The notes under the pieces are model-generated. The model saw only the letters and a program-made list of their open reading frames with translations, was not told the origin of the DNA and did no database searches. From the NCBI RefSeq assembly GCF_900115505.1, contig NZ_FOWQ01000009.1:62001-126000 (forward strand): DNA of 64,000 bases. Reading direction: 5' to 3'. Positions 36,484 to 45,057 of the stretch are shown one piece after another. The DNA is from Geodermatophilus dictyosporus (GTDB taxonomy: Bacteria; Actinomycetota; Actinomycetes; Mycobacteriales; Geodermatophilaceae). Position 1 is the stretch's first letter. Each line of letters opens with the position of its first letter. The translations under genes and the position numbers were made by a program.

Positions 36484-37692
36484 TCACAGGCGGAGCTGCC
36501 CCTCCCGGCCGGTGCGCCACTCGACCATCACGATGCTGGCGTCGTCCTGCAGGCGGCCGGCCTGGTGGTCCATGACGCTGCCCATGAGCCGCCGCATGGT
36601 CTCCGGCGGCGGGTCGCCGGCCAGCTCGGCGCGGACGACGAGGTCGGCCAGCCGCTCCTCGCCGAAGAACGCACCCTCCGGCGAGCGGGCCTCGACGACC
36701 CCGTCGGTGTACAGGAGCACCCGGTCGCCCGGGCGCAGCTGGAGCCGGCACGGCCCGGGCGCGCCCGACAGCAGGCCGAGCGGGCGGGCCGGCGGGCACA
36801 CCGGCGGGCGGACGAGGGCGCCGTCGCGGACCACCAGCGGGTCGGGGTGGCCGCAGTTCACCCAGTCCAGGACGCCGGTGTCGAGATCGAGCCGCGCGAT
36901 GGCCGCGGTCGCGAAGCGGCTGCCCTGGAACTGGCCGGCCACCACCGCGTCGACCGCGGTGGCCAGGCGGGGCAGGTCCAGGCCCGCCCGTCGGGCGTGC
37001 CGGTAGGCGCCGACGGCCGCGGTGGCCAGGAGTGCCGCGGGCAGGCCGTGGCCCACGGCGTCGAGCACCGCCAGGTCCACGACCGAGCCGTTGACGGCGT
37101 AGTCGAAGGTGTCCCCGCCGATCTCGTACGTCGGCTCGAGGGCGCCGGTGACCACCACCCGGTCGCTGGCGTAGGTGAGCGGCGGGAGCAGCTCCCACTG
37201 GACCTCGGCCGCCAGCGAGAGCTCCCGGCGCCGCCGCAGCCGGGCGAAGACGTCGCTGTAGGCGTCGCGGGTGACGACCAGCTCGGCGACCAGCGAGGCG
37301 AAGGACCGCGCGTCGTCCTCGAACCGCGGCGTCGTCTCCCCGGCGAGGACGAACTCCAGGACGCCGATCCGCTCGGCACCGTCGAGCAGCGGCAGCCACA
37401 GCGTCGCCGGCCCGTCGGCTGCAGGGGCCCGCACCGGCTGCACCCGGCGGAAGGCGCGCCCGGCCACGGTGCCGTCGATGACCAGCGCCTCGCGGGCGGG
37501 CACGCCGTCACCGGGCAGCGGGACCAGCTCGTGCTGCGCGTAGTCGGCCAGGTAGACGACGGCGTCGCGGACGCCCAGGCGGCGCGCCTGCGCGGCGACG
37601 ACCGCACCCACGGCGTCCGCGGGGAGGTGGTGCGAGGCGCGGACGAGCGCCCGCACGGGGTCCTCCTCGGACGGGATCGGGTCGGTGGCCAC
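36484..37692 (-). CDS. GAF-SpoIIE (PP2C-type) phosphatase
   Basis: 402 residues: an N-terminal GAF-like domain (about 15-145), a short linker helix (RLRRRRELSLAAEVQWELLPP, the usual lead into SpoIIE domains) and the phosphatase with GGDTFDY, LDAVGHGLPAALLA and LLYTDGVVEAR. All metal aspartates are present. Start GTG 37692 chosen over GTG 37710; GGGAGG lies upstream. Second such phosphatase in the same run; the two likely respond to different signals and act on STAS-domain or similar antagonists not encoded here. 34 bp downstream of glgA. Confidence 0.86.
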   Translation of the reverse strand: MATDPIPSEEDPVRALVRASHHLPADAVGAVVAAQARRLGVRDAVVYLADYAQHELVPLPGDGVPAREALVIDGTVAGRAFRRVQPVRAPAADGPATLWLPLLDGAERIGVLEFVLAGETTPRFEDDARSFASLVAELVVTRDAYSDVFARLRRRRELSLAAEVQWELLPPLTYASDRVVVTGALEPTYEIGGDTFDYAVNGSVVDLAVLDAVGHGLPAALLATAAVGAYRHARRAGLDLPRLATAVDAVVAGQFQGSRFATAAIARLDLDTGVLDWVNCGHPDPLVVRDGALVRPPVCPPARPLGLLSGAPGPCRLQLRPGDRVLLYTDGVVEARSPEGAFFGEERLADLVVRAELAGDPPPETMRRLMGSVMDHQAGRLQDDASIVMVEWRTGREGQLRL

Positions 37693-37726
37693 GACGGGAG
37701 AGCCTCCCACCCGGCCCCGGGCGGGT

Positions 37727-38899
37727 TCAGCCGCGGGTCTCGAGCACCGCCGAGTAGACCTGCACGGTCTGCTGGGCGATCGCCGGCCAGCCGAACTCCG
37801 ACAGCACCCGCTCGCGTCCGGCGGCCCCCATGGCCGCGGCCCGCTGCGGGTCGGCGAGCAGCTCGGCGACCCGCGCCGCGAGGCCGGCCTCGAACGCGGC
37901 GACGTCGTCGGGGTCGTAGGGGACGAGCAGCCCGGTCTTCCCGTCGGCGACGACCTCCGGGATCCCGCCGACCGCGCTGGCGACCACGGCGGTGCCGCAG
38001 GCGGCGGCCTCGAGGTTGACGATCCCCAGGGGCTCGTACACCGAGGGGACGACGAACACCGTGGCGCCGGTGATCAGCGGCACCAGCTGCTCGCGCGGGA
38101 CCATCGCCTCGATCCACACGACGCCCGGCCGGCGGGCCTGCAGCTGCGCCACCGCGTCGGCGACCTGCTGACGCTCGGCCGGGGTGTCCGCGGCACCGGC
38201 GCACAGCACCAGCCCGGCGTCGGGCGGCAGCTGCTCGGCCGCCCGGAGCAGGTGGACGACGCCCTTCTGCCGGGTGATCCGGCCGACGAACAGCGCGTAC
38301 GGCCGGTCGGGGTCCACCCCGAGGGAGCGGACGACGTCGGGCGCCGGCGTGGGCCGGTACGCCTCTGCGTCGACCCCGTTGCCGACGACGTGCACCCGGG
38401 CCGGGTCGAGGTCGGGATAGGCGTCGAGCACGTCGGCGCGCATGCCGTTGCTGACCGCGATGACGCCGTCGGCGGCCAGGTAGGCGGTGCGCTCCACCCA
38501 GGAGGACAGCCGGTAGCCCCCGCCCAGCTGGTCGGCCTTCCACGGACGGCGGGGCTCCAGCGAGTGGGCGGTCACCACGTGCGGCACGCCGTGCACCAGC
38601 GCGGCCAGCAGGCCGGCGCCGTTGGCGTACCAGGTGTGGCTGTGCACCAGGTCGACCGTCGACAGGGCGACGGCCATCTCGACGTCGGTGCCCAGCGCCT
38701 GCAGCGCACCGTTGGCCGAGGCCAGGCCCGGTGGCACCGCCCAGGCGGTCGCGTCGGGGCGCGGGGCGCCGAAGCAGTGCACGTCGAGGTCGGGCCCGGC
38801 GGGCAGCGACCGCAGCGCCGCGACGAGGTGTTCGACGTGCACCCCGGCACCGCCGTAGACGTCCGGTGGCCACTCGCGGGTGACGATGCCGATGCGCAC
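37727..38899 (-). CDS. glgA: Glycogen synthase-type GT4 glycosyltransferase (GlgA/GlgM)
   Basis: 390 residues. Starts [25 protein letters not shown], the actinobacterial GlgA/GlgM N-terminus, with GT-B features [23 protein letters not shown] and the C-terminal [18 protein letters not shown] with the catalytic glutamates. In actinobacteria this enzyme uses ADP-glucose to make maltose-1-phosphate (GlgE pathway) or extend glucan. GTG 38899 is preferred over GTG 38908 because the latter overlaps the TAGGGT -10 box, which is 7 bp from 38899. Divergent from glgC, which supplies its ADP-glucose substrate. Confidence 0.9.
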   Translation of the reverse strand: MRIGIVTREWPPDVYGGAGVHVEHLVAALRSLPAGPDLDVHCFGAPRPDATAWAVPPGLASANGALQALGTDVEMAVALSTVDLVHSHTWYANGAGLLAALVHGVPHVVTAHSLEPRRPWKADQLGGGYRLSSWVERTAYLAADGVIAVSNGMRADVLDAYPDLDPARVHVVGNGVDAEAYRPTPAPDVVRSLGVDPDRPYALFVGRITRQKGVVHLLRAAEQLPPDAGLVLCAGAADTPAERQQVADAVAQLQARRPGVVWIEAMVPREQLVPLITGATVFVVPSVYEPLGIVNLEAAACGTAVVASAVGGIPEVVADGKTGLLVPYDPDDVAAFEAGLAARVAELLADPQRAAAMGAAGRERVLSEFGWPAIAQQTVQVYSAVLETRG

Positions 38900-38906
38900 G
38901 CCGGTC

Positions 38907-38912
38907 ACCCTA
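38907..38912 (-). promoter_or_regulatory. -10 box (TAGGGT) of leaderless glgA
   Basis: TAGGGT on the minus strand, 7 bp to GTG 38899. It overlaps GTG 38908, which argues against that start. Confidence 0.55.
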
Positions 38913-38960
38913 GGGGGACCGACCGCGCCGGGTCAGGTCACGCCGGAGGCCGGCAACGGC

Positions 38961-38966
38961 TACGTT
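38961..38966 (+). promoter_or_regulatory. -10 box (TACGTT) of leaderless glgC
   Basis: TACGTT with 6 bp to the glgC ATG at 38973. glgA and glgC -10 boxes are 48 bp apart, back to back. Confidence 0.6.
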
Positions 38967-38972
38967 CGCTCC

Positions 38973-40193
38973 ATGCGTGGCGGTCCCCGGGTGCTCGGCA
39001 TCGTCCTGGCTGGTGGAGAGGGCAAGCGACTGGCCCCCCTGACCCAGGACCGGGCCAAACCGGCGGTGCCCTTCGGCGGCAACTACCGGCTCATCGACTT
39101 CGTGCTCTCCAACCTCGTGAACGCCGAGATCCGGCAGATCGCCGTGCTGACGCAGTACAAGAGCCACAGCCTCGACCGGCACATCACCACGACCTGGCGG
39201 ATGTCGAACCTGCTCGGCAACTACGTCACCCCGGTGCCGGCCCAGCAGCGGCTCGGCCCGCGCTGGTACACCGGCAGCGCCGACGCCATCCTGCAGAGCC
39301 TCAACCTCATCTACGACGCGCGGCCCGACATCGTCGTCGTCTTCGGCGCCGACCACGTCTACCGGATGGACCCGGGCCAGATGATCGACCAGCACCTGCA
39401 GACCGGGGCGGGCGTGACCATCGCCGGCCTGCGCGTGCCGCGCCGCGAGGCGACCGAGTTCGGCGTCATCGACGCCGACGCCGGGGGCAAGGTGCGCGGC
39501 TTCCTCGAGAAGCCGGCCGACCCGCCCGGGCTGCCGGACTCCCCGGAGGAGTCCTTCGCCTCCATGGGCAACTACGTCTTCTCCACCGACGCGCTGCTGG
39601 AGGCGCTGCGCACCGACGCCGAGGACGCCGACTCCGCACACGACATGGGCGGCTCGATCATGCCCATGCTGGCCGACGCCGGGGCGGCCTGGGTCTACGA
39701 CTTCTCCACCAACATCGTCCCGGGCGCCAGCGAGCGCGACCACGGCTACTGGCGCGACGTGGGGACCATCGACTCCTACTTCGACGCACACATGGACCTG
39801 GTGTCGGTCACCCCGGTGTTCAACCTCTACAACGACCGCTGGCCGATCCTCACCCTGCCGCCGCAGCAGCCGCCGGCCAAGTTCGTGCTCGGCGGGCGGG
39901 CCGAGGAGTCGATGGTCAGCGCCGGCGCGATCATCGGCGGCGGGTCGGTGCACAACTCCGTGATCTCCCCCGGCGTGCGGGTCGACCGTGGCGCGCGGGT
40001 CGAGGACAGCGTGCTCATGGACGGCGTCGTCGTCGGGGAGGGCGCCTACGTGCGCCGCGCGATCCTGGACAAGAACGTCGTCGTCCCGCCGTGGGCACGC
40101 ATCGGCGTCGAGACGGTCGCGGACAAGGAGCACTACCACGTCAGCGCCGGCGGGGTGACCGTGCTCGGCAAGGGCGTCCGCGCCTTCGTGTGA
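38973..40193 (+). CDS. glgC: Glucose-1-phosphate adenylyltransferase GlgC
   Basis: Makes ADP-glucose from glucose-1-phosphate and ATP, the controlling step of bacterial glucan synthesis. Nucleotidyltransferase motif [20 protein letters not shown], then [19 protein letters not shown], the catalytic Asp in [13 protein letters not shown] in FLEKPADPP and the C-terminal left-handed helix ([17 protein letters not shown]). 406 residues, normal. Leaderless ATG start. The stop overlaps the GTG of the downstream ligase-like frame (GTGA). Confidence 0.96.
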   Translation: MRGGPRVLGIVLAGGEGKRLAPLTQDRAKPAVPFGGNYRLIDFVLSNLVNAEIRQIAVLTQYKSHSLDRHITTTWRMSNLLGNYVTPVPAQQRLGPRWYTGSADAILQSLNLIYDARPDIVVVFGADHVYRMDPGQMIDQHLQTGAGVTIAGLRVPRREATEFGVIDADAGGKVRGFLEKPADPPGLPDSPEESFASMGNYVFSTDALLEALRTDAEDADSAHDMGGSIMPMLADAGAAWVYDFSTNIVPGASERDHGYWRDVGTIDSYFDAHMDLVSVTPVFNLYNDRWPILTLPPQQPPAKFVLGGRAEESMVSAGAIIGGGSVHNSVISPGVRVDRGARVEDSVLMDGVVVGEGAYVRRAILDKNVVVPPWARIGVETVADKEHYHVSAGGVTVLGKGVRAFV

Positions 40194-40759
40194 AGGACCC
40201 TCGTACCCCCGACCCTCGCTCCGCTCGGGCCGGGCCCCTGCACGAGGGCCGTTCCAGCACGTCACCTCTCGTCGTCACGCTCCTGCTGGGGGCGGAGGCG
40301 CAGGCGCGCTTCGACCGGCTGCGGGCCGAGCACTTCCCGGCCGACCGCAACCACCTGGCCGCGCACGTCACGCTGTTCCACGCGCTGCCGGGGGAGGAGC
40401 AGGCCGCCGTCGGCGCGGCGCTGGGCGCGGCCGCCGCGCGCCCGCCGTTCGACGTCGCGGTGACCGGCCTGCAGCTGCTCGGCCGCGGTGTCGCGTTCCG
40501 GCTGGCCGCCCCGGAGCTCTCCGCGCTGCACGCGCGGCTGGCCGCGGAGTTCGACCCGTGGCTGACCCGGCAGGACCGCCAGCGGCTGTCGGCGCACGTC
40601 ACGGTGCAGAACAAGGTGGCGCCGGAGCGGGCCCGCGCGCTGCGTGACCGGCTCGAGGCGGGGTTCGTCCCGCACGCGGTCCCGGCCCGCGGGCTCGGGC
40701 TGTGGCGCTACCTGGGCGGCCCGTGGGAGCCGCTGGCCGAGCACCCGTTCACCGGCTGA
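40190..40759 (+). CDS. 2'-5' RNA ligase-like (LigT/2H phosphoesterase) protein
   Basis: Two HxT motifs, HVTLF and HVTVQ, about 78 residues apart mark the 2H phosphoesterase superfamily. Such proteins cleave or join 2'-5' or cyclic phosphodiesters; substrate unknown. The conserved domain starts at about 40259 ([11 protein letters not shown]), but no ATG, GTG or TTG occurs in frame there. The only normal start is GTG 40190, overlapping the glgC stop, and the 23 extra residues would be encoded by an inverted-repeat element. A CTG at 40238 is the alternative. 189 residues as given. Confidence 0.7.
   Translation: MKDPRTPDPRSARAGPLHEGRSSTSPLVVTLLLGAEAQARFDRLRAEHFPADRNHLAAHVTLFHALPGEEQAAVGAALGAAAARPPFDVAVTGLQLLGRGVAFRLAAPELSALHARLAAEFDPWLTRQDRQRLSAHVTVQNKVAPERARALRDRLEAGFVPHAVPARGLGLWRYLGGPWEPLAEHPFTG
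40198..40248 (+). repeat. Nested inverted-repeat element after glgC
   Basis: Outer stem CCCTCGT (40198-40204) with ACGAGGG (40242-40248). Inner stem 40208-40215 with 40227-40234 pairs CCCG+CCC with GGG+CGGG around one mismatch. Looks like a terminator or a dispersed intergenic repeat of the type scattered in Geodermatophilales, here lying inside the only available reading frame of the next gene. Confidence 0.6.
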
Positions 40760-41417
40760 CCTGCCCGGGCCCGCGGGTGGCCACCAGCAGGCCCGCGCCG
40801 ATCGGCAGGACGGCGGACGTCAGCTCCTCGTCCTCGCGGACGCTGCGCGCCAGCTCCCGCCAGGCGACGGTGTCGGCGTCGCGGGCCGCGCGGTCGCCGA
40901 TCCGGTCGCCGGCCAGCAGGCCGTGCCAGGTCAGCGTGCCGCCGGGGCGGACCAGCCCCACCAGCGCGGCGAGGTGCGCGGCGTACTCGGTCGGTGGGCC
41001 GGCGCAGGCCACCAGGTCGTAGGCGCCGGGGGAGAGCCGTGGCAGCACCTCGGCCGGGGTGCCGAAGATCAGCCGGGTGCGGCCCGCGGGGACGCCGGCG
41101 TCGGCGAGCGCCTGGCGGGCGGCGCGCAGCGCGGCGGGGTCGGTGTCCAGGACGGTGAGGACGCCGTCGGGCCGCATGCCCCGCAGCAGCCACAGCCCCG
41201 CGACCCCGCCCCCGCTGCCGACGGACACGACCGCGCGGGCGCCGGCCCCCGCCGCGAGGACGGCGAGCGTCGCGCCGACCGCGGGCTCGACGGGGGCGGC
41301 GCCGCCCAGCGCGGTGGCCCGGCTGCGGGCGGCCACCAGGACGGGGTCCTCGGCGGCGTAGCGGTCGGCCCACGCGGCGCCGGTGCCGCCCGGGTGCGGT
41401 CCCCCGGCGATCGTCAC
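40749..41417 (-). CDS. O-methyltransferase-like SAM-dependent methyltransferase
   Basis: 222 residues. Motif I VVSVGSGGGVAGLWLLRG, acidic motif II VLDTDPAALRAARQAL and DLVACAGPPTEYAAHLAAL match the catechol/caffeoyl-CoA type family (methyltransf_3), the same family found beside sigE in mycobacteria. GTG start 6 bp after a TAACCT box. The 3' end overlaps the ligase-like gene by 11 bp tail to tail. Divergent from sigE. Substrate unknown. Confidence 0.8.
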   Translation of the reverse strand: MTIAGGPHPGGTGAAWADRYAAEDPVLVAARSRATALGGAAPVEPAVGATLAVLAAGAGARAVVSVGSGGGVAGLWLLRGMRPDGVLTVLDTDPAALRAARQALADAGVPAGRTRLIFGTPAEVLPRLSPGAYDLVACAGPPTEYAAHLAALVGLVRPGGTLTWHGLLAGDRIGDRAARDADTVAWRELARSVREDEELTSAVLPIGAGLLVATRGPGQVSR

Positions 41418-41423
41418 CGGGCG

Positions 41424-41429
41424 AGGTTA
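41424..41429 (-). promoter_or_regulatory. -10 box (TAACCT) of leaderless O-methyltransferase gene
   Basis: TAACCT on the minus strand, 6 bp to the GTG at 41417. Confidence 0.5.
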
Positions 41430-41492
41430 CCGACCGTGACCGTGCCGGGCGGGGAGCCGAGCCTGTGAGGGGCCTGTGAACGGCGACACCGG

Positions 41493-41519
41493 GGAACACC
41501 GGGCACCCCGCCGTCCGTT
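41493..41519 (+). promoter_or_regulatory. ECF-type promoter of sigE (GGAACA - 17 bp - CGTT)
   Basis: GGAACA at 41493-41498 and CGTT at 41516-41519, spacer 17 bp. This matches the actinobacterial SigE/ECF consensus (GGAAC...GTT), implying autoregulation. Transcription would start near 41526, where two overlapping GTG codons (41526 and 41528) occur; 41528 is in frame with sigE. Confidence 0.65.
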
Positions 41520-41527
41520 CACCCGGT

Positions 41528-42205
41528 GTGACACCCCAGCGTGCCGCTGTCCCCCCTGCCACCGGTCCGGGGGAGGTCGGCGGTGTGCGCGTCCGGGATA
41601 CTGGAGGCGTGCCCGAGGCCACCGTCCCCCCGTCCGCCGACGACCAGCCCGCCGCGGGCGCCGGTGAGGTGTGGGTCGCCCCGACGTGGGAGCAGGTCGT
41701 GCGCGACCACTCCGCCCGCGTCTACCGCCTCGCCTACCGCCTCTCCGGCAACGCCCAGGACGCCGAGGACCTGACCCAGGAGACCTTCGTCCGGGTGTTC
41801 CGCTCCCTGGCCGACTTCTCGCCGGGCACCTTCGAGGGCTGGCTGCACCGGATCACCACGAACCTCTTCCTCGACATGGTCCGCCGCCGGCAGCGGATCC
41901 GGTTCGACGCGCTGCCCGAGGACACCGAGCGGCTGCCGGGCACCGCCCCGAGCCCCGAGCAGGTCTACGCCGACACCCACCTCGACCCGCAGGTGCAGGC
42001 GGCGCTCGACGCGCTGTCGCCGGAGTTCCGCGTGGCCGTCGTCCTCTGCGACATCGAGGGCCTGACCTACGAGGAGATCGCGGCGACCCTCGGCATCAAG
42101 CTGGGCACCGTCCGCAGCCGCATCCACCGCGGCCGGGTGCAGTTGCGCCAGGCCCTGGCCCACCTGGCCCCGCGCGGGGCCGCGGCACCGGGGGCCGGCG
42201 CGTGA
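41528..42205 (+). CDS. sigE: ECF RNA polymerase sigma factor SigE
   Basis: Envelope/heat/oxidative-stress sigma factor of the ECF group. Region 2 is at about residues 60-125 ([25 protein letters not shown]) and region 4 at about 155-210 ([28 protein letters not shown]). 225 residues from GTG 41528, or 198 from GTG 41609. Each start is preceded by its own promoter-like element (41493-41519 and 41597-41602), so two isoforms differing by 27 N-terminal residues are plausible. GTGA overlap with rseA couples sigma to anti-sigma. Same sigE-rseA-htrA-tatB order as mycobacteria. Confidence 0.95.
   Translation: MTPQRAAVPPATGPGEVGGVRVRDTGGVPEATVPPSADDQPAAGAGEVWVAPTWEQVVRDHSARVYRLAYRLSGNAQDAEDLTQETFVRVFRSLADFSPGTFEGWLHRITTNLFLDMVRRRQRIRFDALPEDTERLPGTAPSPEQVYADTHLDPQVQAALDALSPEFRVAVVLCDIEGLTYEEIAATLGIKLGTVRSRIHRGRVQLRQALAHLAPRGAAAPGAGA
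41597..41602 (+). promoter_or_regulatory. Internal -10 box (GATACT) before the second sigE start
   Basis: GATACT (four of six matches to TATAAT, including A2 and T6), 6 bp before GTG 41609. Suggests a second, housekeeping-type leaderless transcript. Confidence 0.4.
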
Positions 42206-42789
42206 GCCTGCCGGAGAGCCACCTGGCGCAGGAGGCCATCGCCGCGCTGGTCGACGGCGAGCTGGCCAGCGGCCCCGCCGCGCGCGCCGCCCGGCACCTC
42301 GCCGGCTGCTGGGAGTGCCGGACGGCGGTGCAGGCCCAGCGGGAGGCCAAGGACGCGCTGCACGCCGCGGCCGACGTCGACGTCCCCGGCGACCTGCTGT
42401 CCCGGCTGTGCGCCATCCCCTTCACCGCCGACGTGCCCGGCGGCGGCGGGCTGGGTTCGGTCACCGCGGGTCCGGGCCAGCTGACCGTCACCGGCTCCTC
42501 CGGCCGGTGGACCGTCTCCCTCGACGACCCGCCGCAGCGCCCGGCCGCGCCGCACCAGGCGCGCTGGCTGCGCCGCGGGGTCGCGGGCACCCTGGCCGGG
42601 CTCGGGCTGGGGGTGGCCGTCCTCGCGGTCAACCTGCCCGACGCCGGCCCCGTCCGGCCCGGCTCGCCGCCGGCGTCGGTGGCGGGGCCGTCCGCGCCCG
42701 AGGAGCGCACCGAGGTCGTGCCGCCGGTCGTCCGCACGCTCACCGGCCCGTCGTCGGCCGACACCCCCGCGCAGGGCGGCACGCCCTGA
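42202..42789 (+). CDS. rseA: Anti-sigma-E factor RseA (zinc-associated)
   Basis: 195 residues. The anti-sigma zinc motif is H32-x3-C36-x2-C39 in [11 protein letters not shown], in a helical N-terminal domain that binds SigE. A hydrophobic segment at about 118-140 ([16 protein letters not shown]) may anchor it in the membrane, with a Pro/Ala-rich C-terminal tail outside. Mycobacterial RseA is soluble and redox/PknB controlled; this one looks membrane-associated, which would fit HtrA-type proteolysis. Coupled to sigE by GTGA overlap. Confidence 0.88.
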   Translation: MSLPESHLAQEAIAALVDGELASGPAARAARHLAGCWECRTAVQAQREAKDALHAAADVDVPGDLLSRLCAIPFTADVPGGGGLGSVTAGPGQLTVTGSSGRWTVSLDDPPQRPAAPHQARWLRRGVAGTLAGLGLGVAVLAVNLPDAGPVRPGSPPASVAGPSAPEERTEVVPPVVRTLTGPSSADTPAQGGTP

Positions 42790-42859
42790 CCGGCGGCCCG
42801 GGCGGCCGCCGCCCGGCGTGCTGCCGCACGCCGTCGGGCCCGGGGAGGACCCTGTACCC

Positions 42860-44434
42860 GTGACGTCCCCTGATGCCCGGGAGCCCGGGGCCCCCGACGC
42901 CGGGAGCGCCGGCGACCGCACGCCCGACGCCGCGGAGTTCGCCCGGCCCACCGGCGCCACCGGCCCGTTCGACCCGCCCGAGCGCACCCGGCCCGCCGTC
43001 GCACTCCCGCCGCCGGCCAGCCCGGCACAGCAGGCGGCGTTCGGGCGCCCGGCCGCCGTCGCCGGGAGCTTCGCCGGCGACCGCCCGTCGCCGCCCGCGC
43101 GGCCGGTCCTCCCGCCGCCGCCCGAGGCCGTGCTGCGCGCCTTCCGCGCGCCGGCCGGGCAGGCGGGCCTGCAGGAGCCACCCGGTGGCCGGCCCGGACG
43201 CCGGCGCACCTCGGCCGGCCCGTGGTGGAAGCCCGACGCGAAGAGCGACCCCTGGCGCGACCCGCACGCCCCGGCCGCCCTCACCGGGCCGGCGGTGTTC
43301 GAGGAGGAGTCAGAGCAGGAGGGCCCGGTCGTCGTCGACCGCAAGGGCCGCCGGAAGCTGCGGCTGCGCGACCTGTCGGTGCGCGTCGCGGCCCTGGTGG
43401 TGCTGGCGGTGCTCCTGGCCGGCGTCCTCGGCGGCGGCGTGGGCTACCTGCTGACCCGCGAGGCGTCCGAGACGCCGCTGCTGGCGCCGGGCACCACCCT
43501 GTCGGAGACCGACGACGCGGTCACCCGCGAGCCCGGCTCGGTGTCCGACATCGCCGCGGACGTCGCGCCGGCCGTCGTGTCGATCGAGGTGCGCGTCGGC
43601 GAGGTGGGGGCCACCGGGTCCGGGGTCGTCGTCGACGGCGAGGGTGGCTACATCGTCACCAACAACCACGTCGTGTCCGGCGCCGACGGCGTCGACGGCG
43701 CCGAGATCCGCGCCGTGTTCAGCGACGGCACCGGCTCCGAGGCGCGCATCGTGGGCCGCGACCCGGCCAGCGACATCGCCGTCGTCAAGGTGGAGCGGCC
43801 CGGCCTGGTCACCGCCTCCCTGGGCAGCGTCGACGACGTCGTGGTCGGCGACCCCGTCGTCGCCATCGGCTCGCCGCTCGGCCTGGCCGGCACCGTGACC
43901 AGCGGCATCGTCAGTGCCCTCGACCGGCCGGTGCGGCTGGCGGGGGAGGGCAGCGACACCAACGCCGTCATCAGCGCCGTGCAGACCGACGCGCCGATCA
44001 ACCCGGGCAACTCCGGTGGTGCGCTGGTCGACGCCACGGGCGCGGTCATCGGCATCAACACCGCGATCGCCTCGCTCGGCGGCGGTAGCGTCGGCCTGGG
44101 CTTCGCGATCCCCATCGACACCGCCCGCGGCATCGCCGAGCAGCTCATCGCCACCGGCAGCGCGGTGCACGCCTCGCTCGGGGTCAACACCCGGTCGGTC
44201 ACCGACGGCGCCCGCAACGGCGCGCTGGTGCTCAACGTCGAGCCGGGCAGCGCCGCGGCCGAGGCCGGCGTCCAGGAGCAGGACGTCGTCATCCGGGTCG
44301 ACGACCAGGAGGTCGGCAGCTCCGAGGAGCTCGTCGTCGCCGTCGACTCCCACCGGCCCGGCGACGTCGTCACGCTGGAGCTGATCCGCGGCGGGGCGTC
44401 CACCACGGTGCAGGCCACGCTCGACCAGGCCTAG
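42860..44434 (+). CDS. htrA: HtrA/DegP-type PDZ serine protease
   Basis: 524 residues: a long disordered Pro-rich cytoplasmic N-terminus (1-165), one membrane helix (about 174-196), a trypsin-like protease domain with H270 (VTNNHVV), D305 (ASDIAVVKV) and S385 (INPGNSGGA), and a PDZ domain (about 425-520, LVLNVEPGSAAAEAGVQEQD). Extracytoplasmic quality-control protease of the SigE regulon. GTG 42860 chosen; upstream 70 bp are between rseA and htrA. The last codons and stop are part of a 15-bp tandem repeat. Confidence 0.94.
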   Translation: MTSPDAREPGAPDAGSAGDRTPDAAEFARPTGATGPFDPPERTRPAVALPPPASPAQQAAFGRPAAVAGSFAGDRPSPPARPVLPPPPEAVLRAFRAPAGQAGLQEPPGGRPGRRRTSAGPWWKPDAKSDPWRDPHAPAALTGPAVFEEESEQEGPVVVDRKGRRKLRLRDLSVRVAALVVLAVLLAGVLGGGVGYLLTREASETPLLAPGTTLSETDDAVTREPGSVSDIAADVAPAVVSIEVRVGEVGATGSGVVVDGEGGYIVTNNHVVSGADGVDGAEIRAVFSDGTGSEARIVGRDPASDIAVVKVERPGLVTASLGSVDDVVVGDPVVAIGSPLGLAGTVTSGIVSALDRPVRLAGEGSDTNAVISAVQTDAPINPGNSGGALVDATGAVIGINTAIASLGGGSVGLGFAIPIDTARGIAEQLIATGSAVHASLGVNTRSVTDGARNGALVLNVEPGSAAAEAGVQEQDVVIRVDDQEVGSSEELVVAVDSHRPGDVVTLELIRGGASTTVQATLDQA

Positions 44435-44475
44435 CTCGACCAGGCATAGCTCGACCAGGCCCAGCTCGAACAGGC
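44420..44475 (+). repeat. Four 15-bp tandem repeats across the htrA stop
   Basis: CTCGACCAGGC begins at 44420, 44435 and 44450, with CTCGAACAGGC at 44465. The unit is 15 bp (5 codons), reading LDQA plus stop in the first two copies: TAG stops at 44432 and 44447 in the htrA frame. Confidence 0.85.
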
Positions 44476-44507
44476 GTGGTCGGGGCGGGCCAGGTCCGGC
44501 GGGCACC

Positions 44508-44513
44508 TACCCT
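44508..44513 (+). promoter_or_regulatory. Candidate -10 box (TACCCT) for tatB
   Basis: TACCCT about 26 bp before the tatB GTG; with the good [14 protein letters not shown] it suggests tatB also has its own leadered transcript. Confidence 0.4.
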
Positions 44514-44539
44514 GGGGTCGACGGGAGGGGGAGCGGCAC

Positions 44540-44920
44540 GTGTTCGACTCGATCGGCTGGGGCGAGATCGTCGTCCTCGCCCTGGCCGCGCTGTTCATCT
44601 TCGGGCCCGAGCGGCTGCCCACCCTGGCGAAGGACGCGGCGAGCGGGCTCAAGCGGGTCCGCGCGGCGCTGGCCGGGGTGCGGGCCCAGGTCGACGAGTC
44701 CCTCGGCGACGAGTTCGCCGGCCTGCGCGACCTCGACCTGCGGAAGTACCACCCGAAGACGTTCATCCGGTCGCAGCTGTTCGAGGACGACTACGACGCC
44801 CCGCCGGTGCGCCGCAGCACCACCGGGGCCACCGCCGCCGGGTTGGTCAAGGCGAGCCACGAACCCGACCGGCCCCGCGACCGCGCCGTCCCACCGCCCT
44901 TCGACGTCGACGCGACGTAG
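44540..44920 (+). CDS. tatB: Sec-independent translocase protein TatB
   Basis: 126 residues. Begins with MFDSIGWGEIVVLALAALF, a single membrane helix followed by the hinge FGPERLP and an amphipathic helix (AKDAASGLKRVRAALAGVR), the TatA/B layout. The E in GWGE and the FGPERLP element point to TatB rather than TatA. Binds twin-arginine precursors with TatC, which is not in the window. Downstream residues are disordered. Same place as tatB in mycobacteria, next to htrA. Confidence 0.92.
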   Translation: MFDSIGWGEIVVLALAALFIFGPERLPTLAKDAASGLKRVRAALAGVRAQVDESLGDEFAGLRDLDLRKYHPKTFIRSQLFEDDYDAPPVRRSTTGATAAGLVKASHEPDRPRDRAVPPPFDVDAT

Positions 44921-45057
44921 CAGCCGTCCCGCGCATGACGGAGCCGTCGCCGTTGCTCGCGTCGTGGGGGTCGTCGGGTGCAGGGGTCGTGTGCCGCCGC
45001 CGTGAGCGGCGCTCGCAGCCGCCCTGAGGCGTCGACGGGCTCGGGAAGATCAGCGAC

